Positions 51,676-60,487 of a stretch of 64,000 bases of DNA are shown one piece after another. The notes beneath the pieces were generated by a model. The model saw only the letters and a program-made list of their open reading frames with translations. It was not told the origin of the DNA and did no database searches. The number at the start of each line of letters is the position of its first letter. The first letter of the stretch is position 1. Source of the stretch: Fervidibacter sp032160945 (GTDB lineage Bacteria; Armatimonadota; Fervidibacteria; Fervidibacterales; Fervidibacteraceae); assembly GCA_032160945.1 (NCBI GenBank), contig JAVHTL010000003.1. One strand, 5' to 3'. Both the position numbers and the translations under genes were made by a program.

Positions 51676-54600
51676 AATCGGATGGCAAATGGGCATTGTT
51701 CGCCAAATGGTGAGTTACGCCAATAAAGGCGGATGGTGATGGCAACAGGTTTTTCGGTTTTGGGCAATGGCACTGCAATGTCTTCCAACACAATGTCGGA
51801 AAACGGCTCAACGCGACGGGGGATGGAAACTTCAATTGTTTTGCCGCCTTCAATGCTGATACGAACGACAATGCCGCGAGTCTTGTCAGCACATTCGCTT
51901 GGTGGCAACCAAGCAACTTCGCCTGTGTTGCCCAACTCAAGGCGCAAAAAGATGCGGTCAACTTTTGGCAAGTTGGCAACAGGCAGGTGGGCAGATAGGA
52001 TGGTAGGGGCAATTTCCTGCCAGTTTTGCCCGTCAGCGGAAATCCAAACGGCATTGATTTCGCCGTTGAGGAACTTCGGCGGTTTGCCCGGAGCCCAAGG
52101 CGTGTTACCAATGGCGACTTCTGGGCAATCATCGGAAGTTTTGCTTGTCCCATCCGTGACAAGCACAACTTGTTTGCCTTCACGCACCAACTTGGCAACT
52201 TCGTCACCGTGTTTAAGCCAAAGTGCCATTGGACCTCTGGCGTTTTCATCACGGTCAATGCGGATCGGGACGAGGGACGCGGGACGGGTGACGGGTTTTA
52301 AGGACGAGTTTGTCAAGATTGTGCTCCATCGTTTTGCAACTTCGGCAGCAGGTCTCAGTGTCCCATTAGGGTTGACAATTCCGAAGTCACTTCTCTCGTC
52401 CACGCGGTAGCCACCGGGGAACCACCAAGTCATCGCGCCGTCAGCATCGCTGACTTGCATCAAACGATACATCATGTCGTAAAGTTTCGCTTGTGCTTGC
52501 AACCGTTCAGTGTCACGATACCAGTCAAGCGAAAAAGTGCCGTGACGAATTGTCAAGCCAAATTCCGCCCAGAAAACAGGTTTTCCTTTACCTGCCCATC
52601 TCGCATACGCAGTGATGAAAACAGCACGAGCAAACTGCTCTTCATCGGCTTGCCCAAGCCAACCTAAGTTCCAACCTTCGGGAGAAACGAAATCCAAATG
52701 CTTTGCACCTGCCGTGTGGTCAAATGGGAAGGCGCTTTCGGCTCCGAAAGGTCCACCACCGTAACCTGTCCGAGCACCGATAAGGTGGTTTGGATCAATT
52801 CTGCGAATGAAGCGACAAACTTGACAATACTTCCGGCTGATGAAATCGTCAAGGAAGCGACGATAGGCTGCTGCCATAACTCGCCAACCGCCGTCGTTGA
52901 GCAAATGTTCGTCACGAGGGACAGTCGGATTGCCGTTTTCGTTGCGGGGCAACTTGAAGCCCCAATCCCTTTCGGCGTTTTCAACGCTTCCATATTGTTC
53001 AACCAACCACATCCGCCATTCCGCATCGTGTCTGCGCCGTTCGTTGTAACCACCCCAATGAGGCTCCCAAGCGATATCGTAGGCGAACATTGCAGGCTGG
53101 TTTGCCAAATCCGCCGCTTCAATCAATTGCCGAACCAAATCGGGTTGAAAGTGCAACGGGTGTGCTCCAGCGATGAACAAGTTGACCCTAATACCGTGTT
53201 CGTAACAGCGTCGCAAAAAGTCACGCAAAGGCAATGCTTGGCGCAAGTTCGTGTATTGAACGCTCACGCAATTCATCCCCATCTCCCGCAAGATGCGCAG
53301 ATCTTGTTCAACGAGTTCTGGGTCGTAATTTGTTGGGTCAAGCCAATGTCGCCAGTAATCGCTTTGATCCTGCCCGGCGACATATCGTGGCCAATAGTTA
53401 ACGCCGAAAGCAAACCAACGGCGTTCTTCGGGGACGGGGGACGCGGGGCGGGGGACGCGGATAATGAAGTGACCGTCCTTGACAGTTATTTTGTCCGCTT
53501 CGGTCACTTCGGGGCGCTCAGTGACAACAAGTTCATGTCGCAACTCGTCAACGACTTGACCGGACAAAAGCAATTGCACGCCAACGGCAAAATTGCCCGT
53601 AGGTAGCGGAGGTAAATCGTAAGCAATTGTCGCCAAATTTTGTCCGTCCAATTTCACCGCTTCCGTTCGTTCGTGCACGATTTGACCGTTTCGCGTGACA
53701 GCGATGCGGATACCGATTTCTTTGTCCGTTGTAGCACTGTTGACGATAACTGCGCCAATTTTCACTTGCTCGTTGATATAAGCGGTGAACCTGTCCGCTC
53801 CCGCTTCAAGAAGCCAAACCCCATTGCGCCACTCATTGCATGTTCGCTGCAAAGCGGTTCGCACGACCTGCCAATTTTTCAGCCAGAAATTTTCGTCGGC
53901 TGAGCCAAAAACGAGCCAAGATGCGTGCGGGTATGGCAACGATGCGTAACGGACGAACCAAACAAGCGCTCCCCGTTCAATGCCTTTCTCGTCAGCAACG
54001 ATTGTCAATGGCGTCCATCGCGTCGCTCGTTCCCCGTTCGTGAACCCCAAGCCTCGCCATCGTGGGACAGGGGCAACGGCATCGTTGGGAAGGCGAACCT
54101 CCTGATGAGCCAATTTTCCCGTTAAATCCTGATTTGCAGACCTGCCCACCCGCTGACTTCCCAAAGTTTTGGGCTCGGCAGGAGCCTCGCCCTCCATGTC
54201 CCGTGTCCCCTGTCCCGTGTTCCGCTCAATCGGATAGAGTTTGTAAACTGGTGACAACGCTTCCAAAACTGGCGGTGCGAAATCAATGGCGACATCGCCA
54301 AACGGGTCAGGTGCAGTGCCGATGCCAGCGACCCAAATTGTGTGATTGCCTTGCGGCATCGGCGCTTCCATGCCCAAAACGAGCGCTTTCGCGTTTTGAG
54401 GGTTGAACCTGTCGCCAGCGAAGCCTCGTTTGCCACGAGTGGGGCTATCTTGTCGGAAAACGAAATCACGCGGCGACAAAACGATGAGTCGCCACTCCGT
54501 TGTCAGCAGCACATGTGTGAACCAGCGAGTCCCATCGGTTTCTCTCCATTCAACGAGCAGCGACTTAGTCTGCGGTGCTCCCTTTGCCCAAAGGCAAGTG

Positions 54601-55811
54601 AGCGAGTGACCTTGTGGAAACGGGGGCTTGTCAAACTCGCGAACGAAAATTGCCCAACCTTTCAAAGTGAAGTCCATCCGTAATGCGTGGGGCGTAATTC
54701 GTAATTCGGGGGAAGGTTCAAGCGCCAATCGGTCAGAGACATCGGGATGGCTGGCATGATGTTGCCATCGTCTCAATTCACTTTCGTTCATGCTTTCAAA
54801 CAAAAACCGCTGCGGTTTCGTTTGCTTCCGCACCGCTTCCATCTCTTGCTGCGAAACCCACTCTCGTCCCCCGTCCCTCGTCCCGCGTCCCGCTTTGGTG
54901 AGTGGTTCATCAAACAGCGGTGCACCGAAAACAACCAACTTGCCACCTTGTCGCAAAAATTCTGTCAATGGCTCTTTCGCAGAAGCGGGCAACCGCTTGC
55001 CGTTGGGGAGAACGACAATTCCTGCCTTCGTCTGCTGCCACCATTTCGGGTCAGCGATTTCGTCAAGTTTTGCGGTTTGGGTTTTGATGCCTAACCGCTT
55101 CAGTTCCGCCATCAAACGAGTTGCTAACTTCGTGTTGCCCATTGACACATCTTGAACGATGACCGCCTGCCCCAAATCCCTCACCGTTACCGCCTCGCTT
55201 TCATGAGTCGTTTGCTTCGCGCCAGCGAAAATTGCAGCCATCCCTTGGACATTCAAAGCCAGCCAACCTGCACGGACAATGGAGACATTGTCAAGTGCGT
55301 ATCCTCGCCTCCAAAGGACTTGACCGTCAACGCTGAGCACTTCGCCAACAATGGAGTTTTGCGTCAGGTTAATGCGCAAACGATACGGCGTTTGCCACTG
55401 CCACGAAAATTGCGGGTTGAACTCGTTGATGACCTTCAAGCGAAGTTCGCTTTGAGCCTGCCAGACGCTTGCGTTCATCGCAACCAACTCAGCGTAACGG
55501 CTTTTAGCCTCAGGTGCTTCAACCAGAGCGATTCGCCAGTAATTGCCGCTGTCCTGAAAAACGCAAAGTCCCGCCGATGACCAACCTGAGCCCGAACCAG
55601 TTCGCTTCATCGGGGTCATAGTCACTTCAACGATTTGGGTTTGCGCGTAGTGGCTGAACAAAGCGACGGCGAACCCATCCGCCTGCCCCATCAAACCTTT
55701 GTCAATCCATTGCCACTCACCGCCAATGAAATGCCATTGCGCTCCTTGACCAAATGTTGCTACACTTAGGACGACGAGCAGCAAAATCAATGACGACCGT
55801 TGCATCTTCAT
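51672..55811 (-). CDS. Very large secreted GH-A clan glycosidase-like protein
   Basis: 1379 residues with signal peptide SLILLLVVLSVATFGQ. The N-terminal ~780 residues contain beta-sandwich and glutamine-amidotransferase-like parts (VVLPNGKRLPASAKEPLTEFLRQGGKLVVFGAP, in short form). The (beta/alpha)8 domain runs from WFAFGVNYWPRYVAGQ near 794 to about 1180: AYDIAWEPHWGG near 917 holds a likely acid/base Glu and KPVFWAEFGLTIRHG near 1083 the nucleophile Glu. It fits clan GH-A (GH5/GH42-like). The C-terminus is a further beta domain. Repeat-derived linkers lie at 52267, 53431, 54090-54222 and 54863. The substrate is open. Start at 55811 chosen for the signal peptide. Confidence 0.8.
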   Translation of the reverse strand: MKMQRSSLILLLVVLSVATFGQGAQWHFIGGEWQWIDKGLMGQADGFAVALFSHYAQTQIVEVTMTPMKRTGSGSGWSSAGLCVFQDSGNYWRIALVEAPEAKSRYAELVAMNASVWQAQSELRLKVINEFNPQFSWQWQTPYRLRINLTQNSIVGEVLSVDGQVLWRRGYALDNVSIVRAGWLALNVQGMAAIFAGAKQTTHESEAVTVRDLGQAVIVQDVSMGNTKLATRLMAELKRLGIKTQTAKLDEIADPKWWQQTKAGIVVLPNGKRLPASAKEPLTEFLRQGGKLVVFGAPLFDEPLTKAGRGTRDGGREWVSQQEMEAVRKQTKPQRFLFESMNESELRRWQHHASHPDVSDRLALEPSPELRITPHALRMDFTLKGWAIFVREFDKPPFPQGHSLTCLWAKGAPQTKSLLVEWRETDGTRWFTHVLLTTEWRLIVLSPRDFVFRQDSPTRGKRGFAGDRFNPQNAKALVLGMEAPMPQGNHTIWVAGIGTAPDPFGDVAIDFAPPVLEALSPVYKLYPIERNTGQGTRDMEGEAPAEPKTLGSQRVGRSANQDLTGKLAHQEVRLPNDAVAPVPRWRGLGFTNGERATRWTPLTIVADEKGIERGALVWFVRYASLPYPHASWLVFGSADENFWLKNWQVVRTALQRTCNEWRNGVWLLEAGADRFTAYINEQVKIGAVIVNSATTDKEIGIRIAVTRNGQIVHERTEAVKLDGQNLATIAYDLPPLPTGNFAVGVQLLLSGQVVDELRHELVVTERPEVTEADKITVKDGHFIIRVPRPASPVPEERRWFAFGVNYWPRYVAGQDQSDYWRHWLDPTNYDPELVEQDLRILREMGMNCVSVQYTNLRQALPLRDFLRRCYEHGIRVNLFIAGAHPLHFQPDLVRQLIEAADLANQPAMFAYDIAWEPHWGGYNERRRHDAEWRMWLVEQYGSVENAERDWGFKLPRNENGNPTVPRDEHLLNDGGWRVMAAAYRRFLDDFISRKYCQVCRFIRRIDPNHLIGARTGYGGGPFGAESAFPFDHTAGAKHLDFVSPEGWNLGWLGQADEEQFARAVFITAYARWAGKGKPVFWAEFGLTIRHGTFSLDWYRDTERLQAQAKLYDMMYRLMQVSDADGAMTWWFPGGYRVDERSDFGIVNPNGTLRPAAEVAKRWSTILTNSSLKPVTRPASLVPIRIDRDENARGPMALWLKHGDEVAKLVREGKQVVLVTDGTSKTSDDCPEVAIGNTPWAPGKPPKFLNGEINAVWISADGQNWQEIAPTILSAHLPVANLPKVDRIFLRLELGNTGEVAWLPPSECADKTRGIVVRISIEGGKTIEVSIPRRVEPFSDIVLEDIAVPLPKTEKPVAITIRLYWRNSPFGEQCPFAIRF
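52267..52296. repeat. In-frame GGGACGN heptamer array
   Basis: GGGACGA GGGACGC GGGACGG GTGACGG on the plus strand, antisense to the glycosidase-like gene, which reads it as VTRPASLVPIRI. One of five such arrays in the window. Confidence 0.8.
53431..53460. repeat. In-frame GGGACGN heptamer array
   Basis: GGGACGG GGGACGC GGGGCGG GGGACGC on the plus strand. The gene reads it as VPRPASPVPEERR just before the catalytic barrel, so it sits in a linker. Confidence 0.8.
54090..54222. repeat. Two REP-like palindromes and a heptamer array in the glycosidase gene
   Basis: AAGGCGAACCTCCTGATGAGCC (54090-54111, in parts) and GGGCTCGGCAGGAGCCTCGCC (54171-54191) are palindromic and read in frame as GKLAHQEVRLP and EGEAPAEPKT. 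GTCCCGTGTCCCCTGTCCCG follows at 54198. EGEAPAEP-type peptides are known products of such repeats in other secreted bacterial proteins. Confidence 0.7.
54863..54893. repeat. In-frame GGGACGN heptamer array
   Basis: TCGTCCC CCGTCCC TCGTCCC GCGTCCC on the plus strand, read by the glycosidase gene as AGRGTRDGGREW. Same heptamer as at 6381. Confidence 0.8.
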
Positions 55812-55955
55812 CACCACCAGCAGCATATTTTGTCTCGGCAAAAGAGAGCGCGATAAAGTGGGCGCTTGCTTCAAAAGCCACGCTTTTAAGGTCTGAATTT
55901 GAACGAATGAGGCAAAATTTTGTTGCCCGTTAGATGTGACAGGTGGGAAGACGGG

Positions 55956-57314
55956 ATGAGAAATTGGCTTGCTGTCCGTTTGGCTTTGACTACATGTATC
56001 GCCATAGCAATTGGGTTCGGATGCGGATTGTTTTTCTCTGTTTTGCTGAAGGTTCCCATTGCCCTTGCAATTGCTATCCTTGCAATTTCTTTTGCGACGA
56101 CAGTGATTTTGCTGGTTCTTTCTTTTCCTTCCCTGGTTGAACCAATTCAGAGGCTAACAGTTGCTTTGCAAAGAGGTGAAGAGCCAAGCAGTTTGCTTTT
56201 GCTGGAGTTGGGAACTTTGGGCGAAGCGATTGCAACGGCATGGAGAAGTTGGAATGAAACGGTGGCAGAGTTCAAAGAAGAGAGAACTTTGCTTCAGGCA
56301 ATTTTGAAGCGAATGGATGAAGCGATTATCGTTGCCCAAGAGAATGGTGTGGTTATACTCGCCAATTCCGCTGCTCAAAAACTTTTTCAACTCCCGACCG
56401 AATACACAAAAAAGCGACTGACGGAACTGAACTTGCCTTTCAAGTTGATGGAGTTGGCTCAAAACGCAACTCGCCACAAACTTCCCCAAATAGACGAAAT
56501 CCACATCGTTCACCCCGATGAAAAGTTCCTTGATACCTATGCAACGCCATTGCTCATTGACGGTCAACTTGAAGGCGTTTTGCTGGTCGCCCGTGATCTG
56601 ACGGAATTGAAGCGGTTGGAACGAATTCGTAAGGATTTTGTCGCTAATGTGAGCCATGAATTGAGGACGCCTATTGCTACATTGCGGTCTCTTACAGAGG
56701 CGCTTTTGATGGGTGGCAAAGACGACCCTGAAGTGAGAGAGAGTTTTTTACAAGCAATCGTTGACGAGGCTGAAAGGATGAGCAGATTGATTGACAACTT
56801 ACTGGAAATGGCTCGGATTGAAGCAGGGAGGTGGGAGTGGCATTTGCAGAAAGTCTTGGTCGCCGACATCGCAAAGCAGGTTATTGAGCGTTTCAAAACC
56901 GCCGCTGCGCAAAAAGGCTTGACAATGACTATGAGCGTGGATGATGCTTTACATGTGCATACTGACCCTGATGCTTTGACGCAGATTTTGTCCAACCTCA
57001 TAGACAACGCAGTCAAATACACAATGCAAGGTGAAATCGCTATTAAAGCGCAGCAAGTTGAAACGGTGGACGGGAAGTGGGTTGTCATTAGCGTTTCCGA
57101 CACAGGGATTGGCATTCCTCCAGAACATCTGCCCAGAATTTTTGAGCGATTTTATCGTGTGGACAAAGCAAGAAGCCGACAGATGGGAGGGTTCGGATTG
57201 GGCTTGAGCATAGCCAAGCAATTGGTGGAAAGTCTTGGCGGAAAAATCACTGCCCAAAGCCAAGTGGGCAAAGGTAGCACTTTCTCCGTTTGGTTGCCCG
57301 TTGGTGAAACCTGA
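55956..57314 (+). CDS. Sensor histidine kinase, PhoR/WalK type
   Basis: 452 residues. Two transmembrane helices (LALTTCIAIAIGFGCGLFF; IALAIAILAISFATTVILLVL, in short form) come close together, so it has little outside domain. A PAS domain spans about 110-215 (ILKRMDEAIIVAQENGVVIL). HisKA follows with FVANVSHELRTPIATLRS and His234. The ATPase domain has NLIDNAVKY, DTGIGIPPEHLPRIFERFYRVDKARS (short form) and GLGLSIAKQLVE. Its regulator is not adjacent. GGGAAGACGGG precedes the ATG at 55956. MITE copy C lies just after the stop. Confidence 0.95.
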   Translation: MRNWLAVRLALTTCIAIAIGFGCGLFFSVLLKVPIALAIAILAISFATTVILLVLSFPSLVEPIQRLTVALQRGEEPSSLLLLELGTLGEAIATAWRSWNETVAEFKEERTLLQAILKRMDEAIIVAQENGVVILANSAAQKLFQLPTEYTKKRLTELNLPFKLMELAQNATRHKLPQIDEIHIVHPDEKFLDTYATPLLIDGQLEGVLLVARDLTELKRLERIRKDFVANVSHELRTPIATLRSLTEALLMGGKDDPEVRESFLQAIVDEAERMSRLIDNLLEMARIEAGRWEWHLQKVLVADIAKQVIERFKTAAAQKGLTMTMSVDDALHVHTDPDALTQILSNLIDNAVKYTMQGEIAIKAQQVETVDGKWVVISVSDTGIGIPPEHLPRIFERFYRVDKARSRQMGGFGLGLSIAKQLVESLGGKITAQSQVGKGSTFSVWLPVGET

Positions 57315-57320
57315 AAATCT

Positions 57321-57454
57321 TAGGAGTTACGCAGTTGGATGTAGGGGCGGCTGCTAAGCCGCCAGCAAGGGCAGTTTTAAAACCTTACAAAGGATGTTTT
57401 CGGGCAGACTATCGTCCGCCCCTACACAAAATGACATCAACTGCGTAAGTCCTA
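57321..57454 (-). mobile_element. MITE copy C
   Basis: 134 bp in reverse orientation to copies A and B: TAGGAGTTACGCAGTTGGAT at the left and CATCAACTGCGTAAGTCCTA at the right. The inner hairpins (GGGCGGCT.. and GGGCAGAC / GTCTGCCC) match. TA at both ends. It is 28 bp before the PfpI gene and 7 bp after the kinase gene. Confidence 0.93.
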
Positions 57455-57481
57455 TTTGTGGAATAAAGGAGGTGTCAGTCA

Positions 57482-58009
57482 GTGAAACTTCAAAAGCGAA
57501 AAGTAGCCGTTCTCGTTGAAGACCTTTACGAGAACTTAGAACTTTGGTATCCAGTGCTCAGGTTGCGGGAGGAAGGTGCGGAAGTTGTGATTGTCGGACC
57601 AAAAGCGGGTGAAACTTACAAGAGTAAAGAAGGCTATCCAGCGAAAGCGGACAAATCGGCTGAAGAGGTGAGCGCCGACGAAATTGATGCCGTGATTGTC
57701 CCTGGAGGCTATGCTCCCGACAGAATGCGACGCCACCAATCAATGGTCAAATTGTTGCGTGAGGCGTTTGAAAGAGGCAAAATTGTTGCTACTATTTGTC
57801 ATGGTGGTTGGATGCTCGCTGAAGCCGACATCGTTCGCGGGAAAACTGTCACGAGTTTCTTTGCCATCAAAACCGACCTTGTCAACGCTGGGGCAAATTG
57901 GGTTGACAAAGAGGTTGTAAGAGATGGCAATATTATCACATCACGAGTTCCGTCCGATTTGCCCGCTTTCATGAGGGTTGTCATTGAAGCCTTGGCGGAA
58001 GTAAAGTGA
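57482..58009 (+). CDS. DJ-1/PfpI family protein
   Basis: 175 residues. The nucleophile elbow IVATICHGGWMLAEADIV has the conserved Cys followed by His, and VAVLVEDLYENLELWYP is the opening strand. KSKEGYPAKADKSAEEV and NIITSRVPSDLPAFMR are typical of the PfpI/YhbO branch. These act as proteases, deglycases or chaperones under stress; which is not decided by sequence. AGGAGGTGTCAGTCA precedes the GTG. Its stop overlaps the long frame of the next gene. The MITE lies just upstream and may supply the promoter. Confidence 0.92.
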   Translation: MKLQKRKVAVLVEDLYENLELWYPVLRLREEGAEVVIVGPKAGETYKSKEGYPAKADKSAEEVSADEIDAVIVPGGYAPDRMRRHQSMVKLLREAFERGKIVATICHGGWMLAEADIVRGKTVTSFFAIKTDLVNAGANWVDKEVVRDGNIITSRVPSDLPAFMRVVIEALAEVK

Positions 58010-58038
58010 GCGGGGCGACAGTAAAGGAGGAATCTGCT

Positions 58039-59502
58039 TTGACTGAACCTTTGATTAAGGAACTGAGCAAACCAGGGCGGATTGGTGTTTCCTTGCCAGA
58101 GCCTGATGTCCCCATCAAGCCCCTTGACGAATTGCTTGGGAAGGAAAACCTTCGCTCTGAACCCCCACCTTTGCCCGAAGTTGACCAACCGACTGTTGTC
58201 AGGCACTTCGTTCGCCTCTCGCAACTCAATTACAGCGTTGACACTCACTTTTACCCGCTCGGTTCGTGCACGATGAAGTTCAATCCAAAGGTCAACGAGG
58301 AAGCAGCAAAATTGCCCGGCTTTGCCTTTCTCCACCCGCTTCAAGACGAAGAGACAGTGCAAGGGATTTTGAGGCTGATGAAGGAACTTGAGCGAATGCT
58401 TTGTGAAATTGGCGGGATGGATGCTTGCACATTGCAAGGGGCTGCAGGTGCTCAAGGCGAGTTCATTGGGCTGTTGCTCGTTCGGGCTTGGCATAGACAC
58501 AAAGGTGAGGATGAGAAGCGAACGAGAATTCTCGTCCCGGATTCTGCTCACGGAACGAACCCTGCAAGTGCAGCAAGATGTGGTTTCACCGTTGAGAGCG
58601 TGCCAAGCGGTCGTGATGGTTGCATTGACCTTGCTGCCCTTGAAAAAGCCCTCAAGCCTGACGAAAAAGCCCAATTGCCTGCAGCAGTCATGGTCACTAA
58701 CCCGAACACTTTGGGAAAGTTTGAAGGGGAGATTATCAGGGTTGCGGAATTGACCCACGAAGCAGGTGCTCTGCTTTACTACGATGGGGCGAACTTGAAT
58801 GCCATCATGGGCAAAGCCAAACCAGGGGATATGGGCTGCGATATTATGCACTTCAACCTACACAAAACTTTCAGCACCCCACATGGTGGCGGAGGTCCAG
58901 GTTCAGGTCCTGTCGCTGTCAAGGCTTTTCTTGAACCGTTTTTGCCTGTCCCTGTTATTGAAGAGGGCAATGGAAAATTGCTACTCTCCTACGACCGTCC
59001 ACTTTCCGTTGGCAAAGTTCACAGTTTTTACGGCAATGTCCTCGTCGCAGTGAGAGCCTACGCATACATCATGACCATGGGCGCTTATGGCTTGATGAAA
59101 GTTGCTGAAGATGCCGTGCTCAACGCCAATTACCTGATGCAAAAACTTGCTCAAATTTTCCCTGTCGCTTTCCCTGGTTTGTGCAAGCACGAATTCGTTC
59201 TTAGCCTTAAGCAGTTCAAGCGTGAAACGGGCGTTAGGACATGGGATATCGCAAAACGCTTGCTTGACTGCGGGTTTTACGCACCTACCGTTTACTTCCC
59301 CATCACTGTTGAAGAGGCAATGATGGTTGAACCGACGGAAACCGAAAGCAAAGAAACTTTGGACGCTTTTACTGCGGCTTTGGAAAGCATAGCCGTTGAA
59401 GCAAGAAACAATCCAGAGTTAGTCCAAACCGCACCGCACAAAACTCCCGTCGGACGACTGGATGAGGCTAAAGCAGCGAGGGAATTGAAGGTTCGTTGGT
59501 AA
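58039..59502 (+). CDS. gcvPB: Glycine dehydrogenase (decarboxylating) subunit 2
   Basis: 487 residues. P-protein beta subunit of the glycine cleavage system, with PLP on the Lys in MHFNLHKTFSTPHGGGGPGSGP. STHFYPLGSCTMKFNP-like (VDTHFYPLGSCTMKFNPK) and NPNTLGKFE are conserved. It needs subunit 1 (gcvPA), which is not in the window. AAGGAGG lies 8 bases before the TTG at 58039. The GTG at 58006, in frame and overlapping the PfpI stop, has no site. The glyA gene at 37119 makes glycine too. Confidence 0.95.
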   Translation: MTEPLIKELSKPGRIGVSLPEPDVPIKPLDELLGKENLRSEPPPLPEVDQPTVVRHFVRLSQLNYSVDTHFYPLGSCTMKFNPKVNEEAAKLPGFAFLHPLQDEETVQGILRLMKELERMLCEIGGMDACTLQGAAGAQGEFIGLLLVRAWHRHKGEDEKRTRILVPDSAHGTNPASAARCGFTVESVPSGRDGCIDLAALEKALKPDEKAQLPAAVMVTNPNTLGKFEGEIIRVAELTHEAGALLYYDGANLNAIMGKAKPGDMGCDIMHFNLHKTFSTPHGGGGPGSGPVAVKAFLEPFLPVPVIEEGNGKLLLSYDRPLSVGKVHSFYGNVLVAVRAYAYIMTMGAYGLMKVAEDAVLNANYLMQKLAQIFPVAFPGLCKHEFVLSLKQFKRETGVRTWDIAKRLLDCGFYAPTVYFPITVEEAMMVEPTETESKETLDAFTAALESIAVEARNNPELVQTAPHKTPVGRLDEAKAARELKVRW

Positions 59503-59528
59503 ACGGTCTCTGAGACTCGCTTGTATCA

Positions 59529-59557
59529 TTGACACTTGACCAAACTTGATGTAAATT
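59529..59557 (+). promoter_or_regulatory. Sigma-70 promoter for the 59592 gene
   Basis: TTGACA at 59529-59534, a 17-base spacer, TAAATT at 59552-59557, only 35 bases before the TTG start. Confidence 0.5.
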
Positions 59558-59591
59558 TTTTGACACAATATCGCTTAGGAGGTGACAGAAA

Positions 59592-60413
59592 TTGAAATTA
59601 GGTTTTGTCGCATTTCCCAAGCCGCCTGAAGAATACCTTGATTTCGCTGTTGAGCACGGCTTTGAGCACATGGAAATTGACTTGTTCGGACCTCAGCAGT
59701 GGTTAAGTAAGTTTCATACTGCTCGCATCCGAACACTTAAGCGCCAAATTGAAGAGCGAAGTCTGACGGTCAGTTTCCATGCGCCATACACTCTGAACCT
59801 TTCCGATTTCATCCCTGAAATCAGGGCAGCCAATGTCCAATATGTTGAGCGCTTGTTGAATGTTGCTTGCAATTTAGGAGCGAAGTGGGTGACTGTTCAT
59901 CCAGGCTACGGGATAGGCATCCCAACCCTTAATTGGATTCGCTCCAAGGCGATGGAGGGTTTGAAACATTCCCTTGACAGATTGCTTTTGATAGCCGAGA
60001 AGTTACAAGTGCCAATTGCCCTTGAAAACATCAACCCTGCCCAACCCAAAAGTGAAATCCTCTTCTTGCTGGATAAAGCCGAAGAAGTGAAACAATTGTT
60101 GAGCGAATACAATTCGCCGATGCTTAAGTTCTGCATGGATGTTGGTCACGCAGAAATCTCAAGTGGCTTCACCAGTTTTTGGGCTGTAGTGAAAGAAAGG
60201 TGCATCGCTATGCATGTTCACGATAACGATACCTATCAGGACTTACACCTTGTGCCCGGCAATGGAAGCATAAACTGGCATGAAGTTCTCACGACCCTTC
60301 AACGAGACGGATTTGAGGGTGTCCTAAATGTTGAGTTGTTCCTGGACGAGCACAAGGTTGCTGCCAAAAAATTCCTTGAGGCAATTTTGAAAGGGAGAGG
60401 GCATGCTTCTTAA
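59592..60413 (+). CDS. Sugar phosphate isomerase/epimerase-type TIM barrel
   Basis: 273 residues of the AP-endonuclease-2/xylose-isomerase-like superfamily. Candidate metal ligands: Glu in IALENINPAQ, Asp and His in CMDVGHAEISSG, His and Asp in MHVHDNDTYQD, Glu in LNVELFLDEH. Opening strand LGFVAFPKPPEEYLDFAV. HPGYGIGIP is close to the phosphate site in related enzymes. It may act on a sugar or inositol derivative. It is not the same family branch as the protein at 27853. AGGAGGTGACAGAA precedes the TTG. Confidence 0.88.
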   Translation: MKLGFVAFPKPPEEYLDFAVEHGFEHMEIDLFGPQQWLSKFHTARIRTLKRQIEERSLTVSFHAPYTLNLSDFIPEIRAANVQYVERLLNVACNLGAKWVTVHPGYGIGIPTLNWIRSKAMEGLKHSLDRLLLIAEKLQVPIALENINPAQPKSEILFLLDKAEEVKQLLSEYNSPMLKFCMDVGHAEISSGFTSFWAVVKERCIAMHVHDNDTYQDLHLVPGNGSINWHEVLTTLQRDGFEGVLNVELFLDEHKVAAKKFLEAILKGRGHAS

Positions 60414-60487
60414 AGATGCATTGACAACGCTTGGAAGCGAGGCTATCCTGTTATTGGCAGTGAAGGTCAAAAAGGAAGGCGATATTT

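Noticed and set aside
52698..53606. 302-codon plus-strand frame inside the glycosidase-like gene
   Set aside because: It lies antisense to the catalytic barrel, has no ribosome site and no similarity. It follows from low stop frequency opposite Trp-, Gly- and Glu-rich coding sequence.
57455..58038. Glycine riboswitch before gcvPB
   Set aside because: The upstream region is occupied by the PfpI gene and a MITE. No glycine aptamer pattern is seen.
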